DNA from: Pratylenchus scribneri
Lineage: Eukaryota; Nematoda; Chromadorea; Rhabditida; Pratylenchidae
Length of the DNA: 64,000 bases
Assembly (NCBI GenBank): GCA_030063045.1
Contig: JAQSEB010000037.1
Coordinates: 1,302,001-1,366,000 of the forward strand
Direction of reading: 5' to 3'
The notes under the pieces were generated by a model. It did not search any database. It saw only the letters and a program-made list of their open reading frames with translations, and had not been told where the DNA came from. Numbering within the stretch: the first letter of the stretch is position 1; every line of letters starts with the position of its first letter. Both the position numbers and the translations under genes were made by a program. Shown one piece after another: positions 30,101 through 41,379 of the stretch.

Positions 30101-33100
30101 TCAATTTTTAATATAATATTTAATTAAAAAATAACCTTTAAACTTATGAAGCCTTCAACAATTTTTCATCCCATCTCCATGCATTTCAATGGCTGTGCAA
30201 TCCCAAAAGAACATTATTAATAAAGATAATTTCCTAATATCAAACCTCATTATTATCGTACTTTCCTCGTTTTCAATGTCCATTTTGATCCAATCTTTCG
30301 TAACTTGATAGACCGCAATCCATCTCAACTTGCTCCATTTTATTATTTTTTCATGGGAAAAAAATATTTTTTAAGAAAATATTTGAAAAATTTAACCTTC
30401 TTTATTGATCATAGACACATCTTTTTACGAGCCATGTTCAATTTTTTTGATAGAGTTAAGTTCTGTTATTATTTTAAATATAAACTTAATTTTTCATTAA
30501 ACCTGGGAAATTGCTTGCAGAACCATTTCCGCTGATATTTTGCAGTAGATTCCAATTCCAGAAATCATTTAAGTCCACCATCGATATGAAAATTTATAAT
30601 ATTAATAAAATTCCTAATTTTTATTATTACCTATTCTGCAGCAAGTTTTCGTCCATTCTTTTTTAAGATCACTATTATTCAAGTTCAATTATGCTTTAAA
30701 GATCATTTTTAATCAACATTTTTTTCAGAAAAACGAAATAAAAATGTTAATAAGTATAGGAAAAATAATGGCGTTGCATTATTGATTTTAATCTTAGAAA
30801 TGTTTTTTTCTCTAACTTTCATTTTAATCAAATCTTGCATGAAAATTAATTAAATAAAAAGATCGTGTTAGTACTCTAATATTGAATTTTAGTAATTTTT
30901 TATTCTTGAATTGAACGTGATCAATAAATGCAGGAACCGCTTACAATGTTAGCTTTAAAATATCAGTTTAAAATTAATTTTTTAATTTAGAATATTGCAA
31001 CCTTTTATGCCGTGCTTTTCAAACTAAAAAGATGATCTCAAGATGAAGTAATTAAGATCGCCGTACAAAATGTAAAATCAAAAAGATATAGGTTTAATTT
31101 TGATAATAATTAAAAAAATAAAATTTGAATAAGAACAATATCAACTATACTAATCTAGCTACATCTTTTCCAAATAAGTGATAGAATAATATCAGATGAA
31201 AATTACATAGAAATAACGATAAAGCTTTGACTCTTTATCATGTGGCGTTAGGATCAAATCTTATGAAAAAATCCGAAATAAATTTGAAAACAATATTTGT
31301 AGATGAACGTACATAGTGGGCCGGATTACGCAATTGATCTGGACATGTTTATAACACCACAACAACATACTTGTTCTGGACTATTACGACAAAATGTTCG
31401 GACCACCGCTACAACGAATATCTTCCTGGACGATCATAACAACAAAAATATTATGGACGACTACAACATCAAGTGTTCTAGAAAACGACCATAGCAACAT
31501 AAATATTCTCGAAGCAACAACCACAACAAAATAAGTGTTCTGAAAGCGACAACTGCAAAAACATAAGTGTTCTGGGTGACTACAATAAATCAAACATCAA
31601 AAGTACTGATTGAACATGATTGGAGAAACTCGCAATAAAGGTTTTAAATTTTGTAAAATTTTTTTAAATCTAATTACAATAATTTAAAGAATATAGCTGG
31701 TGCTCTTACTAACAAATTAAATGAATCACGATATTTGCGCCACCAATCTATCAAGAGGTTTAAAATTTAAATTTTATTTAAATAATAAAAAAATTCAAGG
31801 AATTTTCAAATGGTTTATGAACACCTCGAATATAGGCCGTCCCTGTGGGGAAAAAATTGACTAAACATGGAAGTTAAGGTTAAATTTCGCATTTTAATAT
31901 TTATTAATTTAAAAAAAATTAGCTTTCTCTAATTGGCGGAACGAAACATGTTCTTGAACGTGATTCAAATTTGGAATTGGAACGAGGCAATGACGAAGAA
32001 CATGACGAGAACAAGAAAAAATGAACCTGAGAATGAATCGAACTTTCAAGCAACTGTTCGGGATAAGTTCTGGCCGATCGCACGGTTCATATCAATACAT
32101 TTAATTTAACTATATATTAAATCAATTAAGGGCTTTAATGACATCATGATCTCGAAAAATTGGAACGAAAACGGTCTTCTTCGTTGGCAGCATGTGCTGG
32201 CAACTGTTCAGGTATTTGGCAAGGTTCAATAAATTAAATTTATTAATAATTAAAAATTAACTAAATAAAGGACTACAATAACAACCATATCAACTTGAAC
32301 AATGAAAATAATAATGCGACAATTGATTGATCGAAGATACCGAGGTTTGGTTTAAAAAATTAAAAAATAATTAAAATCAATCAAATAATATTGTAAAAAA
32401 ATTATAAAATAAATAATACTTAAAAATTTATTATCTGGAAATTAAATATTTCATTTTTAAGTCAAATGCATCCGATGTCCTTTGTTTGGATTCATCGGTT
32501 ATCCATTTTCAACAAATTTTACACTGACATCGAACTTACCATGCATTGTTCATGAGGTTTGTTATTTATTTATTCCAAAATATTCAAAAACTAAAAATTG
32601 TATAGTTCTTTTCAAATTAATTAATATTCTTTTTTAGATTTCCTCTGATTCATAGGAACATTCGTCAGACATAGAAGTGCTGTACATCATTCGACATTCG
32701 GACCAAGAAAATGAAGTCAATTATCATTCCCCGGACATTTGAAAACTCATCGTTCTGCCATAGCGTCGTGAGAATGGCGAAAATTTTTGCGAAATGTTCA
32801 ATCCATTTGATCGATCAAGAGAACGGCGCAAGAAAGCCAAAGATGTTCCGGTTTAAATATCGATTTTTTGACCATTATTTTCTATTCACTAAAAAACATT
32901 ATCTAATCTTTTTTGGAAACATCCTAGCTCAATTATGATCGGGGGTAATTTTGTAAAAATCCTTTGTTGCTTGAAACTAATTTTTACATATTATCAGAAA
33001 TTATAAGGAATTTACAAAATTACAAAACATAGATGAAAAAATGTAAAAATTTCATTTTTCAAAAAAAATATTCAAATAAATTTCCAAAATATCGCAAAAA

Positions 33101-36100
33101 TATGTAAATTTCTAAATTGCATAATTTTACCAAAAAATTAAAAATCTACAAAATCTTTTTCAAAATATTTAATTCCTCACAAAATTTTTATTTTTCACTT
33201 TCTTTTAAGAAATTATTCTGAATTTATTTTCAAAATATTTCTCGAAAAAATGAAAAATTTCCATTTTGACAATTGTATCCAAAAAGGTAAAATTGTCAAA
33301 ATCTTTTTCAGAAATTAATAAATTTTCAAAAAATTTTAATTTTTCACTAGATTCTCAGAAAAATTTTTGAATTTATTTTCAAAATATTCTTAAAAAGATG
33401 AAAAATCGTCATTTTGAAAATTTTATCCAAAAAGGAAAAAATTTTCAAAAAATTTTAATTTTTCGCTAGATTCTCAGAAAAATTTTCTGAATTTATTTTA
33501 GAAATATTCTTGAAAAAATGAAAAATTGTCATTTTGACAATTTTATTAAAAAAGTTAAAATTTTCAAAAAAATTTTCAGAAATCAATAAATTTTCAAAAG
33601 ATTTTAATTTTTCACTAGATTCTCAGAAAAATTTTCTGAATTTATTTTAGAAATATTCTTGAAAAAATTAAAAATTGTCATTTCGAAAATTTTATTTAAA
33701 AAACTAAAATTTTCAAAAATTTTTCAGTAATCAATAAATTTTCAAAAAATTTTAATTTTTCTCTAAATTCTCAGAAATTTTTTTGAATTTATTTTCGAAA
33801 TATTCTTGAAAAAATGAAAAATTGTCATTTCGAAAATTTTATTAAAAAAACTAAAATTTTCAAAAAAATTTTCAGAAATCAATAAATTTTCAAAAGATTT
33901 TAATTTTTCACTAGATTCTCAGAAAAATTTTCTGAATTTATTTTAGAAATATTCTTGAAAAAATTAAAAATTGTCATTTCGAAAATTTTATTTAAAAAAC
34001 AAAAATTTTCAAAAATTTTTCAGTAATCAATAAATTTTCAAAAAATTTTAATTTTTCTCTAAATTCTCAGAAATTTTTTTGAATTTATTTTCGAAATATT
34101 CTTGAAAAAATGAAAAATTGTCATTTCGAAAATTTTATTAAAAAAACTAAAATTTTCAAAAAATTTTTCAGTAATCAATAAATTTTCAAAAAATTTTAAT
34201 TTTACTCTAAATTCTCAGAAATTTTTTTGAATTTATTTTCGAAATATTCTTGAAAAAATGAAAAATTGTCATTTTGACAATTTTATTAAAAAAGTTAAAA
34301 TTTTCAAAAAAATTTTCAGAAATCAATAAATTTTCAAAAAATTTTAATTTTTCTCTAGATCCTCAGAAAAATTTTCTGAATTTATTTTAGAAATATTCTT
34401 GAAAAAATTAAAAATTGTCATTTCGAAAATTTTATTTAAAAAACTAAAATTTTCAAAAATTTTTCAGTAATCAATAAATTTTCAAAAAATTTTAATTTTT
34501 CTCTAAATTCTCAGAAATTTTTTTGAATTTATTTTCGAAATATTCTTGAAAAAATGAAAAATTGTCATTTCGAAAATTTTATTAAAAAAACTAAAATTTT
34601 CAAAAAATTTTTCAGTAATCAATAAATTTTCAAAAAATTTTAATTTTACTCTAAATTCTCAGAAATTTTTTTGAATTTATTTTCGAAATATTCTTGAAAA
34701 AATGAAAAATTGTCATTTTGACAATTTTATTAAAAAAGTTAAAATTTTCAAAAAAATTTTCAGAAATCAATAAATTTTCAAAAGATTTTAATTTTTCACT
34801 AGATTCTCAGAAAAATTTTCTGAATTTATTTTAGAAATATTCTTGAAAAAATTAAAAATTGTCATTTCGAAAATTTTATTTAAAAAACTAAAATTTTCAA
34901 AAATTTTTCAGTAATCAATAAATTTTCAAAAAATTTTAATTTTTCTCTAAATTCTCAGAAATTTTTTTGAATTTATTTTCGAAATATTCTTGAAAAAATG
35001 AAAAATTGTCATTTCGAAAATTTTATTAAAAAAACTAAAATTTTCAAAAAAATTTTCAGAAATCAATAAATTTTCAAAAGATTTTAATTTTTCACTAGAT
35101 TCTCAGAAAAATTTTCTGAATTTATTTTAGAAATATTCTTGAAAAAATTAAAAATTGTCATTTCGAAAATTTTATTTAAAAAACAAAAATTTTCAAAAAT
35201 TTTTCAGTAATCAATAAATTTTCAAAAAATTTTAATTTTTCTCTAAATTCTCAGAAATTTTTTTGAATTTATTTTCGAAATATTCTTGAAAAAATGAAAA
35301 ATTGTCATTTCGAAAATTTTATTAAAAAAACTAAAATTTTCAAAAAATTTTTCAGTAATCAATAAATTTTCAAAAAATTTTAATTTTACTCTAAATTCTC
35401 AGAAATTTTTTTGAATTTATTTTCGAAATATTCTTGAAAAAATGAAAAATTGTCATTTTGACAATTTTATTAAAAAAGTTAAAATTTTCAAAAAAATTTT
35501 CAGAAATCAATAAATTTTCAAAAAATTTTAATTTTTCTCTAGATCCTCAGAAATTTTTTTGAATTTATTTTCGAAATATTCTCAGAATTCCTTTATAGTT
35601 GAAAAAATTGTCATTTTCAAAATTTCATCAAAAAAAATTATATTATAAAAAAAATTTTCAAAAAGTGAAAAATTCTCAGAAAATTTCCTGACTATATTCT
35701 GACAAAAATTCTAAATATGCAACAAGGGATTTTTTCCAAAATATCAACATTCCCAAAAATATTCTCACAAATTGTCCTATTTTCTCAAAATTATTCTCAA
35801 AATGTTGACATTTCACACAATTTCCTCACAATTGTTACATTTTTCAAAAATTCTTTAGAAATCAACACATTCCGATAAATATTTTTCAATTTCTTCCGAA
35901 ATTTATGCTCACCAGAAAATTTTGTATTTTCAGAAATTTTTCGGGGATTTGTTCATATTTTCGCGAACTCTCGAAAAATCACCACTTTTTCACTAAATTC
36001 CCATTTTTTTATCCCTCCCCAGAAATATTTCCGTCTTTTTTTTGTACTTCTCCCTTCTCATAGTCCGGGAATGGATTTGAAAAATTTATTTTATGGTAGA

Positions 36101-37760
36101 AAAACCAACCAACTGATCAAATTTGGCAACAAAAAACGTTGCTTTTTTGGATAATATTCCGCAGTGAAAACATTCAAAATGACCATTGTTCCAGCATTGA
36201 ACACATTCACAATGAAACGAGCAAATGTGAATGATTTAATTCCTATAAAATATTCAAATTTAAAATTAAATTTTAAAAAAATTTCTTAATTTTATCTAAA
36301 TTTTTAGTAAAAGAATTTTGCAGGAACTTTGGGAAGTTGTAATGTTAGCTGAAGGAATAACTTGCTTAAAATTTTTAATTTTGATAATATCAAAATAGTT
36401 TTAAAATATAAAATATTTAATTTTTGACAAATTTAGTAAAAAATAAAAATTGAAAAGTAAATTGAAGTTTAATTTTTAGAAAAAAATTAACTAATATTTT
36501 CCTGTCCAAAAACGACATTTTTAACCAATATGTAAGACAAATCTTAAATCTTTTATGACCATGTTTTTGGCTAAAAATGATTTCATTGTTAAAATTAATA
36601 ATATTATCTCCCAGAATTCTTATAAATATAGTAGGAGAAAAATGATTTATGGTAAATTCATTGAAAAATTAGATAAAATTCTATAATCATAATAAATTTT
36701 TAAAAAGAAATTCATGACATGACATGAGCTGACCATTTGTGAAGCTGGTGGCCCACATGAAAATGATGCAAAAGAACAATGCAATCAGCATGCATCGCCT
36801 TCGTCCATACCAATCACTTAAATAGCCGAACAAAATTGTGCCAATTATCACACCAAACATTTGATAGGAAATTGTCGATTTGACCAATTGAGTTTGGCTT
36901 TAAAGGAGAAAAATTAATTTAATTTAAATAAATATGCACCAATGTAGTCCAAATTCAATGTTCACCGAGTGGAATTGGCCCTCTAAAATTAGATTGGCAT
37001 TTGAGCATTCGCCTACATTTCCATCATCCGTGGATTGGCCAATTTTGTTCCTTTTCGAATTGATTTATTTATTTTTAAATTTTATATAAATTTTTTAATC
37101 AAATTATAATTTTTTATTATTTTTTAAATTAATTTTTTATTCAAATTAATTTTTTGAATTATTTTTAATTTATAATTTTTTCTAATTAATTATTCTAATT
37201 ATTTTTAATTTTAAAATAATTTTTTAATCAAATTAATTTTTAAATTTTTTAAGTTTAAATAATTTTTATTAAATTTATTTTTTAAATTATTATTTTTTTA
37301 TTTTTAAATAAATTTTTAATGAAAATTATTTTTTAAAATTATTTTTTAATTTTTAAATAAATTAATTTATTAATTAACTTTAATAAAATTAATTTTTAAA
37401 AATTTTTCTTTACATTCTTTCCTTCCAAATAATGTCCACCATTTTTGCGCATCTTTCCTCCCCATTTAAATTGCTTTCAAATTTATGTTCTCCACATCCA
37501 ACCAAAATTGGTGCTGCACCTGCATAGGCCATATAGAGCATGTTGCCAACCTTTTAATTAGAATTGGAAATAAATAATGGCCAATTTTGATGGAAATTTA
37601 CTTGTAAAAGAATGGTCATTTCGGCGAAAAGGCAAACTATTAAAGTGTATTTGCCCATTCGAAAGAAATCATCCATTTCGGGCAAATTCAAATTTGTTGA
37701 CCCTTCTCGATTTGAGTCGTCAATGGATGAAATCTTTCGTCCACATTTTTGATTTTCCAT
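24158..37760 (-). CDS. SLC22-type organic ion transporter (11 exons, 554 aa)
   Basis: Exons: 37760-37602, 37550-37414, 37050-36940, 36897-36734, 36242-36110, 27502-27306, 27265-27174, 26663-26378, 24637-24444, 24396-24325, 24277-24158. Splice sites and phases are consistent and give 555 codons, the usual SLC22 size. It is a plasma-membrane major-facilitator carrier for organic cations/anions or carnitine-like substrates; the substrate cannot be read from sequence. Signatures: a large extracellular loop after TM1 (exons 2-3, with Cys); the MFS motif GYLSDWYGRRR in the TM2-3 loop; 'RFIVNVFNAG'; 'SWAPNFVFFALMA' split across the giant intron; 'LNESPRYLIQAGR' opening the long cytosolic loop; and 'NELFPTCIRNTA', matching the SLC22 ELYPTxxRN motif. 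The first Met (MENQKCGRK) gives a typical short cytosolic N-terminus. Two introns are bloated: 36109-27503 (8.6 kb, an insertion) and 26377-24638 (satellite). Others are as short as 38-50 nt. Confidence 0.88.
24713..26275. repeat. satellite A: 25/28-bp unit with AATTCCGCCTGTTTGACTAAG, about 57 copies, in an SLC22 intron
   Basis: Head-to-tail units TTCCGCCTGTTTGACTAAGTTTTAA occur in a 25-bp form and a 28-bp form with an extra TAA (AATAATTCC). CTAAG/CCAAG alternation and TTTAAA variants form local blocks, showing block duplication. It lies wholly inside intron 26377-24638. The copy number is estimated from length. It shares the AATTCCGCCTG core with the arrays at 52178, 58536 and 63855. Confidence 0.96.
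27661..27734. repeat. hairpin with 29-bp perfect arms
   Basis: Bases 27662-27690 are exactly complementary to 27706-27734 around a 15-nt loop. Pairing continues imperfectly outwards to about 27620-27780 (TTTTGGAAATTTT-type words on both sides). Confidence 0.85.
27770..28220. repeat. 79-bp tandem repeat, 6 units
   Basis: The word GACG(C)AAAAAGTGGGAATTATTCC starts at 27798, 27877, 27956, 28035, 28114 and 28193, an exact 79-bp spacing. The intervening part is a T/A-rich TTTTTCAAAAATAATTC...TTTTTCRCGAA block. Confidence 0.93.
28296..28523. repeat. 228-bp foldback (imperfect palindrome)
   Basis: Paired landmarks are symmetrical about 28409.5: GAGAATATGCTCC (28296-28308) with GGAGCATATTCTC (28511-28523); CCCAATAGGG with CCCTATTGGG; GGTACATTTTC (28350-28360) with GAAAATGTACC (28459-28469); TTCCGAGAATG with CATTCTCGGAA; and a centre TTCTAAAATCTCTTTTAGAA. 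It could form a very long hairpin RNA from either strand. Confidence 0.93.
28852..29307 (-). CDS. 3' exons of an unrecognised gene nested in the SLC22 intron
   Basis: Exons 29307-29205, 29160-29017 and 28968-28852 join in phase 0 with donors AGC|GTTCGT and GAA|GTAGGT and acceptors TTCCCAG and TTTTTAG, ending in TAA (28854-28852). The last two exons give a Cys-containing sequence (KCENLDSWTGNENCELLTP...; ACKGLMVQYCDGH...FPKGIFDHD) with no recognised family; the four to five Cys suggest an extracellular or lumenal domain. The upstream exon reads 'MVFTMNIFDSIIYVQS'. The nested gene is on the same strand as its host, so its exons must be skipped in SLC22 splicing, or the host transcript is interrupted. 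It is open and well spliced, which argues against old debris. Confidence 0.55.
29464..29697. repeat. 116-bp tandem duplication
   Basis: Two adjacent copies (from 29464 and from 29580) share CTTGAAAAA, GTTGATCATCAGTTCATC, GCTGTGATTCACTA and a closing TCGATCA. They are about 85% alike by eye. Non-coding on both strands. Confidence 0.85.
29866..30590 (-). pseudogene. patches of minus-strand coding sequence upstream of the nested gene
   Basis: Several stretches read as protein: near 30578-30506 (MVDLNDFWNWNLLQNISGN), near 30345-30160 (WIAVYQVTKDWIKMDIENEE, then MFFWDCTAIEMHGDG), near 30095-29995 (NGDQFNMYVRYQMDGNV) and near 29920-29860 (MDDQIKMEDEEMTSQY then stop). I could not join them in one frame: one patch ends in TGA at 30154 without a good donor. 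They may be 5' exons of the nested gene or a decayed neighbour. No family recognised. Confidence 0.35.
30591..33199. other. no gene; AT-rich interior of the intron insertion
   Basis: No supported ORF. 31350-31590 holds a degenerate about 33-bp repeat built on AAGTGTTCTGG and GACTACAACAACA words, which produces the spurious ORFs at 31303 and 31384. The ORF at 32711-32938 is isolated and lacks splice context. Confidence 0.4.
33200..35580. repeat. 148-bp satellite with 8-unit higher-order repeat
   Basis: The landmark (CACTAGATTCTCAG or CTCTAAATTCTCAG) starts at 33613, 33761, 33909, 34057, 34205, 34353, 34501, 34649, 34797, 34945, 35093, 35241, 35389 and 35537: fourteen starts exactly 148 bp apart. 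Variants run A B A B C D B C then A B A B C D, so each unit matches the one eight places (1184 bp) away. Two shortened units precede at about 33345 and 33464, and the last is truncated near 35580. Extremely AT-rich, full of AAATTTT words. Confidence 0.95.
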
Positions 37761-40635
37761 TAATTTTATTTTCTTGAATTAGTAAAAATATTAAATTCCA
37801 TAGATGGTTTTTATTTTGGGGAAGAGATTTCAGATTTTTTAATGAAATTATTTATATATGGACGAAAGTGAAAATAGGATTCTAAAAAATAATAAAACAA
37901 TTTCTCAAAAAATTTTCATTATTCAGTATTATCCGCTCAGAATTATATTTTAAATTGCCATTAAAAGAGTCAACAAATTTCTTGTATTCTTTGTTTGAAA
38001 AAACTTCATGTTTTGTTTTTATCCTTTGTTTCACTTAAAAAAGTGTTTTGTAGAATAAAGAAATAAAATAAATTATTTCTTCTTCCTTGCGATGCGAATT
38101 CAATTTCAAAATAAAAAGTACTTTAAGGTATCATTTTTTGGACAAAAATAGTTATCAATAATAAAATGGAAATAAAGAATTTTAAAATTAAAAATAACAA
38201 AAATATATTTATTTTAATTTGTGAAAATAAAAAAAAAACAAATACAGATTTTAATTTGTGAAAAATATTATTTAATATAATTTTAAAAATTTTACAAAAA
38301 TAAAGATTCATTGAGGTGGGAATATTATTATATTTTAAGAATCATTTAAAAAATTTTTTTTAACTTTTTAGAGGTTAAAAAATAATAAATGCTTATGAGA
38401 AAATGAGTAATGGAAGAAAGTGAACGTGAACCATCAAATTAACGAAAAAATATTATTCGATATTTTGTTAAATATATTGACATAGAATTTAGATGGAGGG
38501 CGGAGAGGCGCAACTTTTTCCATTTTTGGTGTGAACTCAAAAATTGATGCAGTAAAGTGCAAAAATTCGTTCGATTGTGTAACAATTTGGTTTCTTATCC
38601 CCAAAAATGTGCTTTTTTTAAATTTTTATTAAAGAAAAATTCAATGAATTATGGATGACCACGGACACAGATCAACCGTTCAAATATTCTTTTTTAATAT
38701 GAAAAAATTGATGGCGTCGATTAAAGATTGAAAGCAATTCCGCTAAAATTGAATTAAATTTGAAAAGTTTGATATGCGATTTGCATATTATTTTTTCATT
38801 TTATATTAAATTTAGTCCAACTCCGAATGCAATAGTTTTTCTCATAAATTTTGATCTGCGTCCATAAAATTTTTTTGTAATAAATAAATTGATGGCAACT
38901 TGATTAAATATTGTGTTATAATTATTTGATTTGCAAATTTTCTTTTATTTAAAACTTTGAATGCCATTTTTCATAAATTTTACTAGGGGATTATTATTAT
39001 ACTTTTCAAATGCAATTTTTTCATAAATTTCTATTAGGAATGGATAAAATATTTATTAACAATAAATTGATATTATTCTTTCATTTAATATTAAATTTAG
39101 TCTAACTTCGATGTAATTTTTTCATACATTTTGATCATGCGTTCATAAAATCTTTTTTAATAGAATAAATTGATGTTGAAAACTAAAATATTTTGATAAA
39201 AATGAAGGCGCGGGATCATTTTGTCGAATGGTCGTTTTGTCTACGGGAGACTTTTGGGTCGTTTTGTCTTCGAGCGTGCAACTTTAAAAGGCCATAACTT
39301 TTTTATTTTTTTAGTTTTATGCAAAAATGAATAGCAATTCGTGATTCTGGTTCCAGGCATCGAGATCGAGACGCGTCGATTGAACTATAATTTGATCAAA
39401 AAATTTCGGCGAATCTAATTCTAGACAAAATGACCATTCTACAAAAGGACTCCCAACGAAAATGGCATTAATAGATTTGCGATTTACATAAACTGCTCCG
39501 TGCAAAACTGTATTTAAAACCGAATGCAATTTTTCATAAAATTTTTTATGGGATTATTACATACCGATAAATTGATGGCGAGATAAAAGATTGAAAATAA
39601 CTCTGCAAAATTCAAATTGAAATTGAAATTTAGTCTAAGATTTGCATATTATTTTTCAATTTAATATTAAATTTAGTCCAATTTCGAATGCAATTTTTTT
39701 CATAAATTTTTGATCATGCGTCCATAAAATCTTTTTTAATATAAATATTGGGATGAATTTGAAATTTGCTCTGTGATTTGCATATTTTCTTACATTTATT
39801 TAATATTAACCAAAGATATTGTGGCAAAATTTCAGCCCAATCCGTAATTTGGGTCAAAAGTCGAACATCCATCAAGGTTCACTCGAGGCCAAAATTTCTA
39901 AATTTTATCCAACTACCAATGCAATCTTTATTCTTTATACATTTTTTCTAAGGGATTATGACATCTCGATTCTTGGTCTCAACTAATATATAAATGAAGT
40001 GACATTGCTCCTGAGTCCTGACAATCATTTATTGGCACAACTCTCCAAATAAACCTAACCTAATAATTGTTCAATAAATCTATTTCTAATTTCTTATGAA
40101 ACAGAATAAAATCAAAAATTATTTAATTTCTTAAAATTGTGTGATCAATAATAATTTTAAAGTCATTCGAACATTTAGCATTTTTGGCTTATTCTTTTAA
40201 TTTTTTTTCACGTATTATTCACCATTCTTTTTATTTATATTTATTCAGCGAATTATTCACCACTATAAATCACCATTCTCTTTGAACAATATGAATTTCT
40301 CATTTTGCTATCATTTTTACGCCATAATTTTTTTTTGCCAAAAATTATTGTTTTATTTTCAAAATAAATTTTTCAAAAATATAATTAATCAATAAATAGG
40401 AAAATTGTTGCATAATTTAATGCGAATTATATATAGTGGGATAGTTTTTGGAATTTTCATCTGTCCTGCCTAAAACATTTTTGTGGGTGGAAAATAGGTA
40501 TATTATGCTACTAAATACTACATACCCTTATGTATATCCATTATCCATTTTGCATTATTATCTATTTAAAATGCAATTATTTCACAATTTTAGATAAAAA
40601 AATTCCAAATATTCAATTAAAAAAAAACTTTAAAA
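37761..40635. other. no gene; intergenic AT-rich region with a foldback
   Basis: 2.9 kb between the SLC22 start and the small secreted-protein gene. Contains the foldback at 39200-39470 and several imperfect repeats of a TTTAGTCYAACTTCGAATGCAA-like word (near 38815, 39105, 39673 and 39898), each followed by TTTTTCATAAATTT. ORFs present are short and low-complexity. Confidence 0.5.
39200..39470. repeat. foldback element with CGAGACGCGTCGAT core
   Basis: GAATGGTCGTTTTGTCT (39226-39242) is mirrored by AGACAAAATGACCATTC (39423-39439) with one mismatch. Between them are a TTTTGGGTCGTTTTGTC repeat and the word CGAGACGCGTCGATTGAACT (39367-39386) that recurs across the window. Confidence 0.7.
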
Positions 40636-41351
40636 ATGTTCACAAAAATTTCGATCGCCTTCATTATTTTGGCAATTTTCTTCATTGTCCCCAATATTTA
40701 TGGCGCTGCATTCAAAACCCGAAATGCAATGTGCAGCCTTGGAGGCAGTAATCGCCATACGTAATTATATAAAATAAAAAATTAAATTTAATTTATTTGC
40801 CGAAATTTTTCCTGTCGAAAAATATTATTTTTTAAAGCTATATAACTTGGCCAAATCAGACTTCTTTAGGATTCCCTATCCCCTAACCTTTAGTCCCTAA
40901 CTCCATCCTACCCTGAACTTAACCCTGAGCCCTACTATACCTAGTCATGGCCAAATTATATGGCTTCAAAAATATAATATTTTTCGACAAGAAAAAATTT
41001 GCGTAAATTAATTATTTTTTGGGTAAATTAATATTTTCCCATAAATGTTTTTAGTGAAAAAAAATTTTTGAAAAAAATGCTGGAAACAAATTAAAATTAG
41101 ACTATATTTTGTTATTTAAATTTTTCTCTTTCTTTAGTTATTCCCATTGCAAAACTGCGGGCGGTCGATATTACAAATGGAAAACTGGCGACGAATCGCC
41201 GTGTTGCGAACTGAAAACGGCGGCAAAATACCGCAAATTCATTGACAGTTGCACATCGGATGACCTCAATGTGCTGGACAATAGTGCCCGAATGACATGG
41301 TGCAATTATTATTGTGCCGATGGAGTGGTGTGCAATAAGCCATCGGATTGA
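40636..41351 (+). CDS. small cysteine-rich secreted protein (2 exons, 112 aa)
   Basis: Exon 1 is 40636-40760 and exon 2 is 41138-41351; the intron starts GTAATT and ends TTTCTTTAG, and the phases agree. The product opens with a strong signal peptide (MFTKISIAFIILAIFFIVP, cut near NIYGA). The mature part is about 88 residues with eight Cys in the pattern C-C-CC-C-C-C-C (MCSL, SHCKT, PCCEL, DSCTS, WCNYYC, VVCN), suggesting four disulphides. No known family recognised. In a parasite such a protein would be an effector candidate; in a free-living nematode it could be antimicrobial or cuticular. The only plus-strand multi-exon gene between 6 and 61 kb. Its 377-nt intron carries a foldback (40803-41000), and the DNA just after the stop is a duplicate of the cathepsin B 3' end. 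Confidence 0.75.
40803..41000. repeat. 198-bp foldback in the intron of the small secreted-protein gene
   Basis: Left arm 40803-40852 (AAATTTTTCCTGTCGAAAAA...ACTTGGCC) is mirrored by 40949-41000 (GGCCAAATTA...TTTTTCGACAAG...AAATTT). The loop is C-rich with CCCTAACC-like words. Related C-rich loops occur near 44370 and 55790. Confidence 0.85.
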
Positions 41352-41379
41352 TGAGGCAGAGCCAAAAAATGAGGAGAGC

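Larger units (their letters stand above)
27508..36069. mobile_element. 8.56-kb TIR-bounded insertion filling an SLC22 intron
   Basis: CCCGGACTATGA at 27508-27519 is the exact complement of TCATAGTCCGGG at 36058-36069. The ends lie 5 nt and 40 nt inside the splice sites, so without the insert the intron would be about 45 nt, like its neighbours. The left flank reads TTAA directly before CCC, the piggyBac target/terminus signature; the right flank (AATGG) does not, so this class is only suggested. No transposase is visible. Contents: foldback 27661-27734, 79-bp array, foldback 28296-28523, nested coding exons 28852-30590, degenerate repeats near 31350-31590, 148-bp satellite 33200-35580. Confidence 0.6.
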
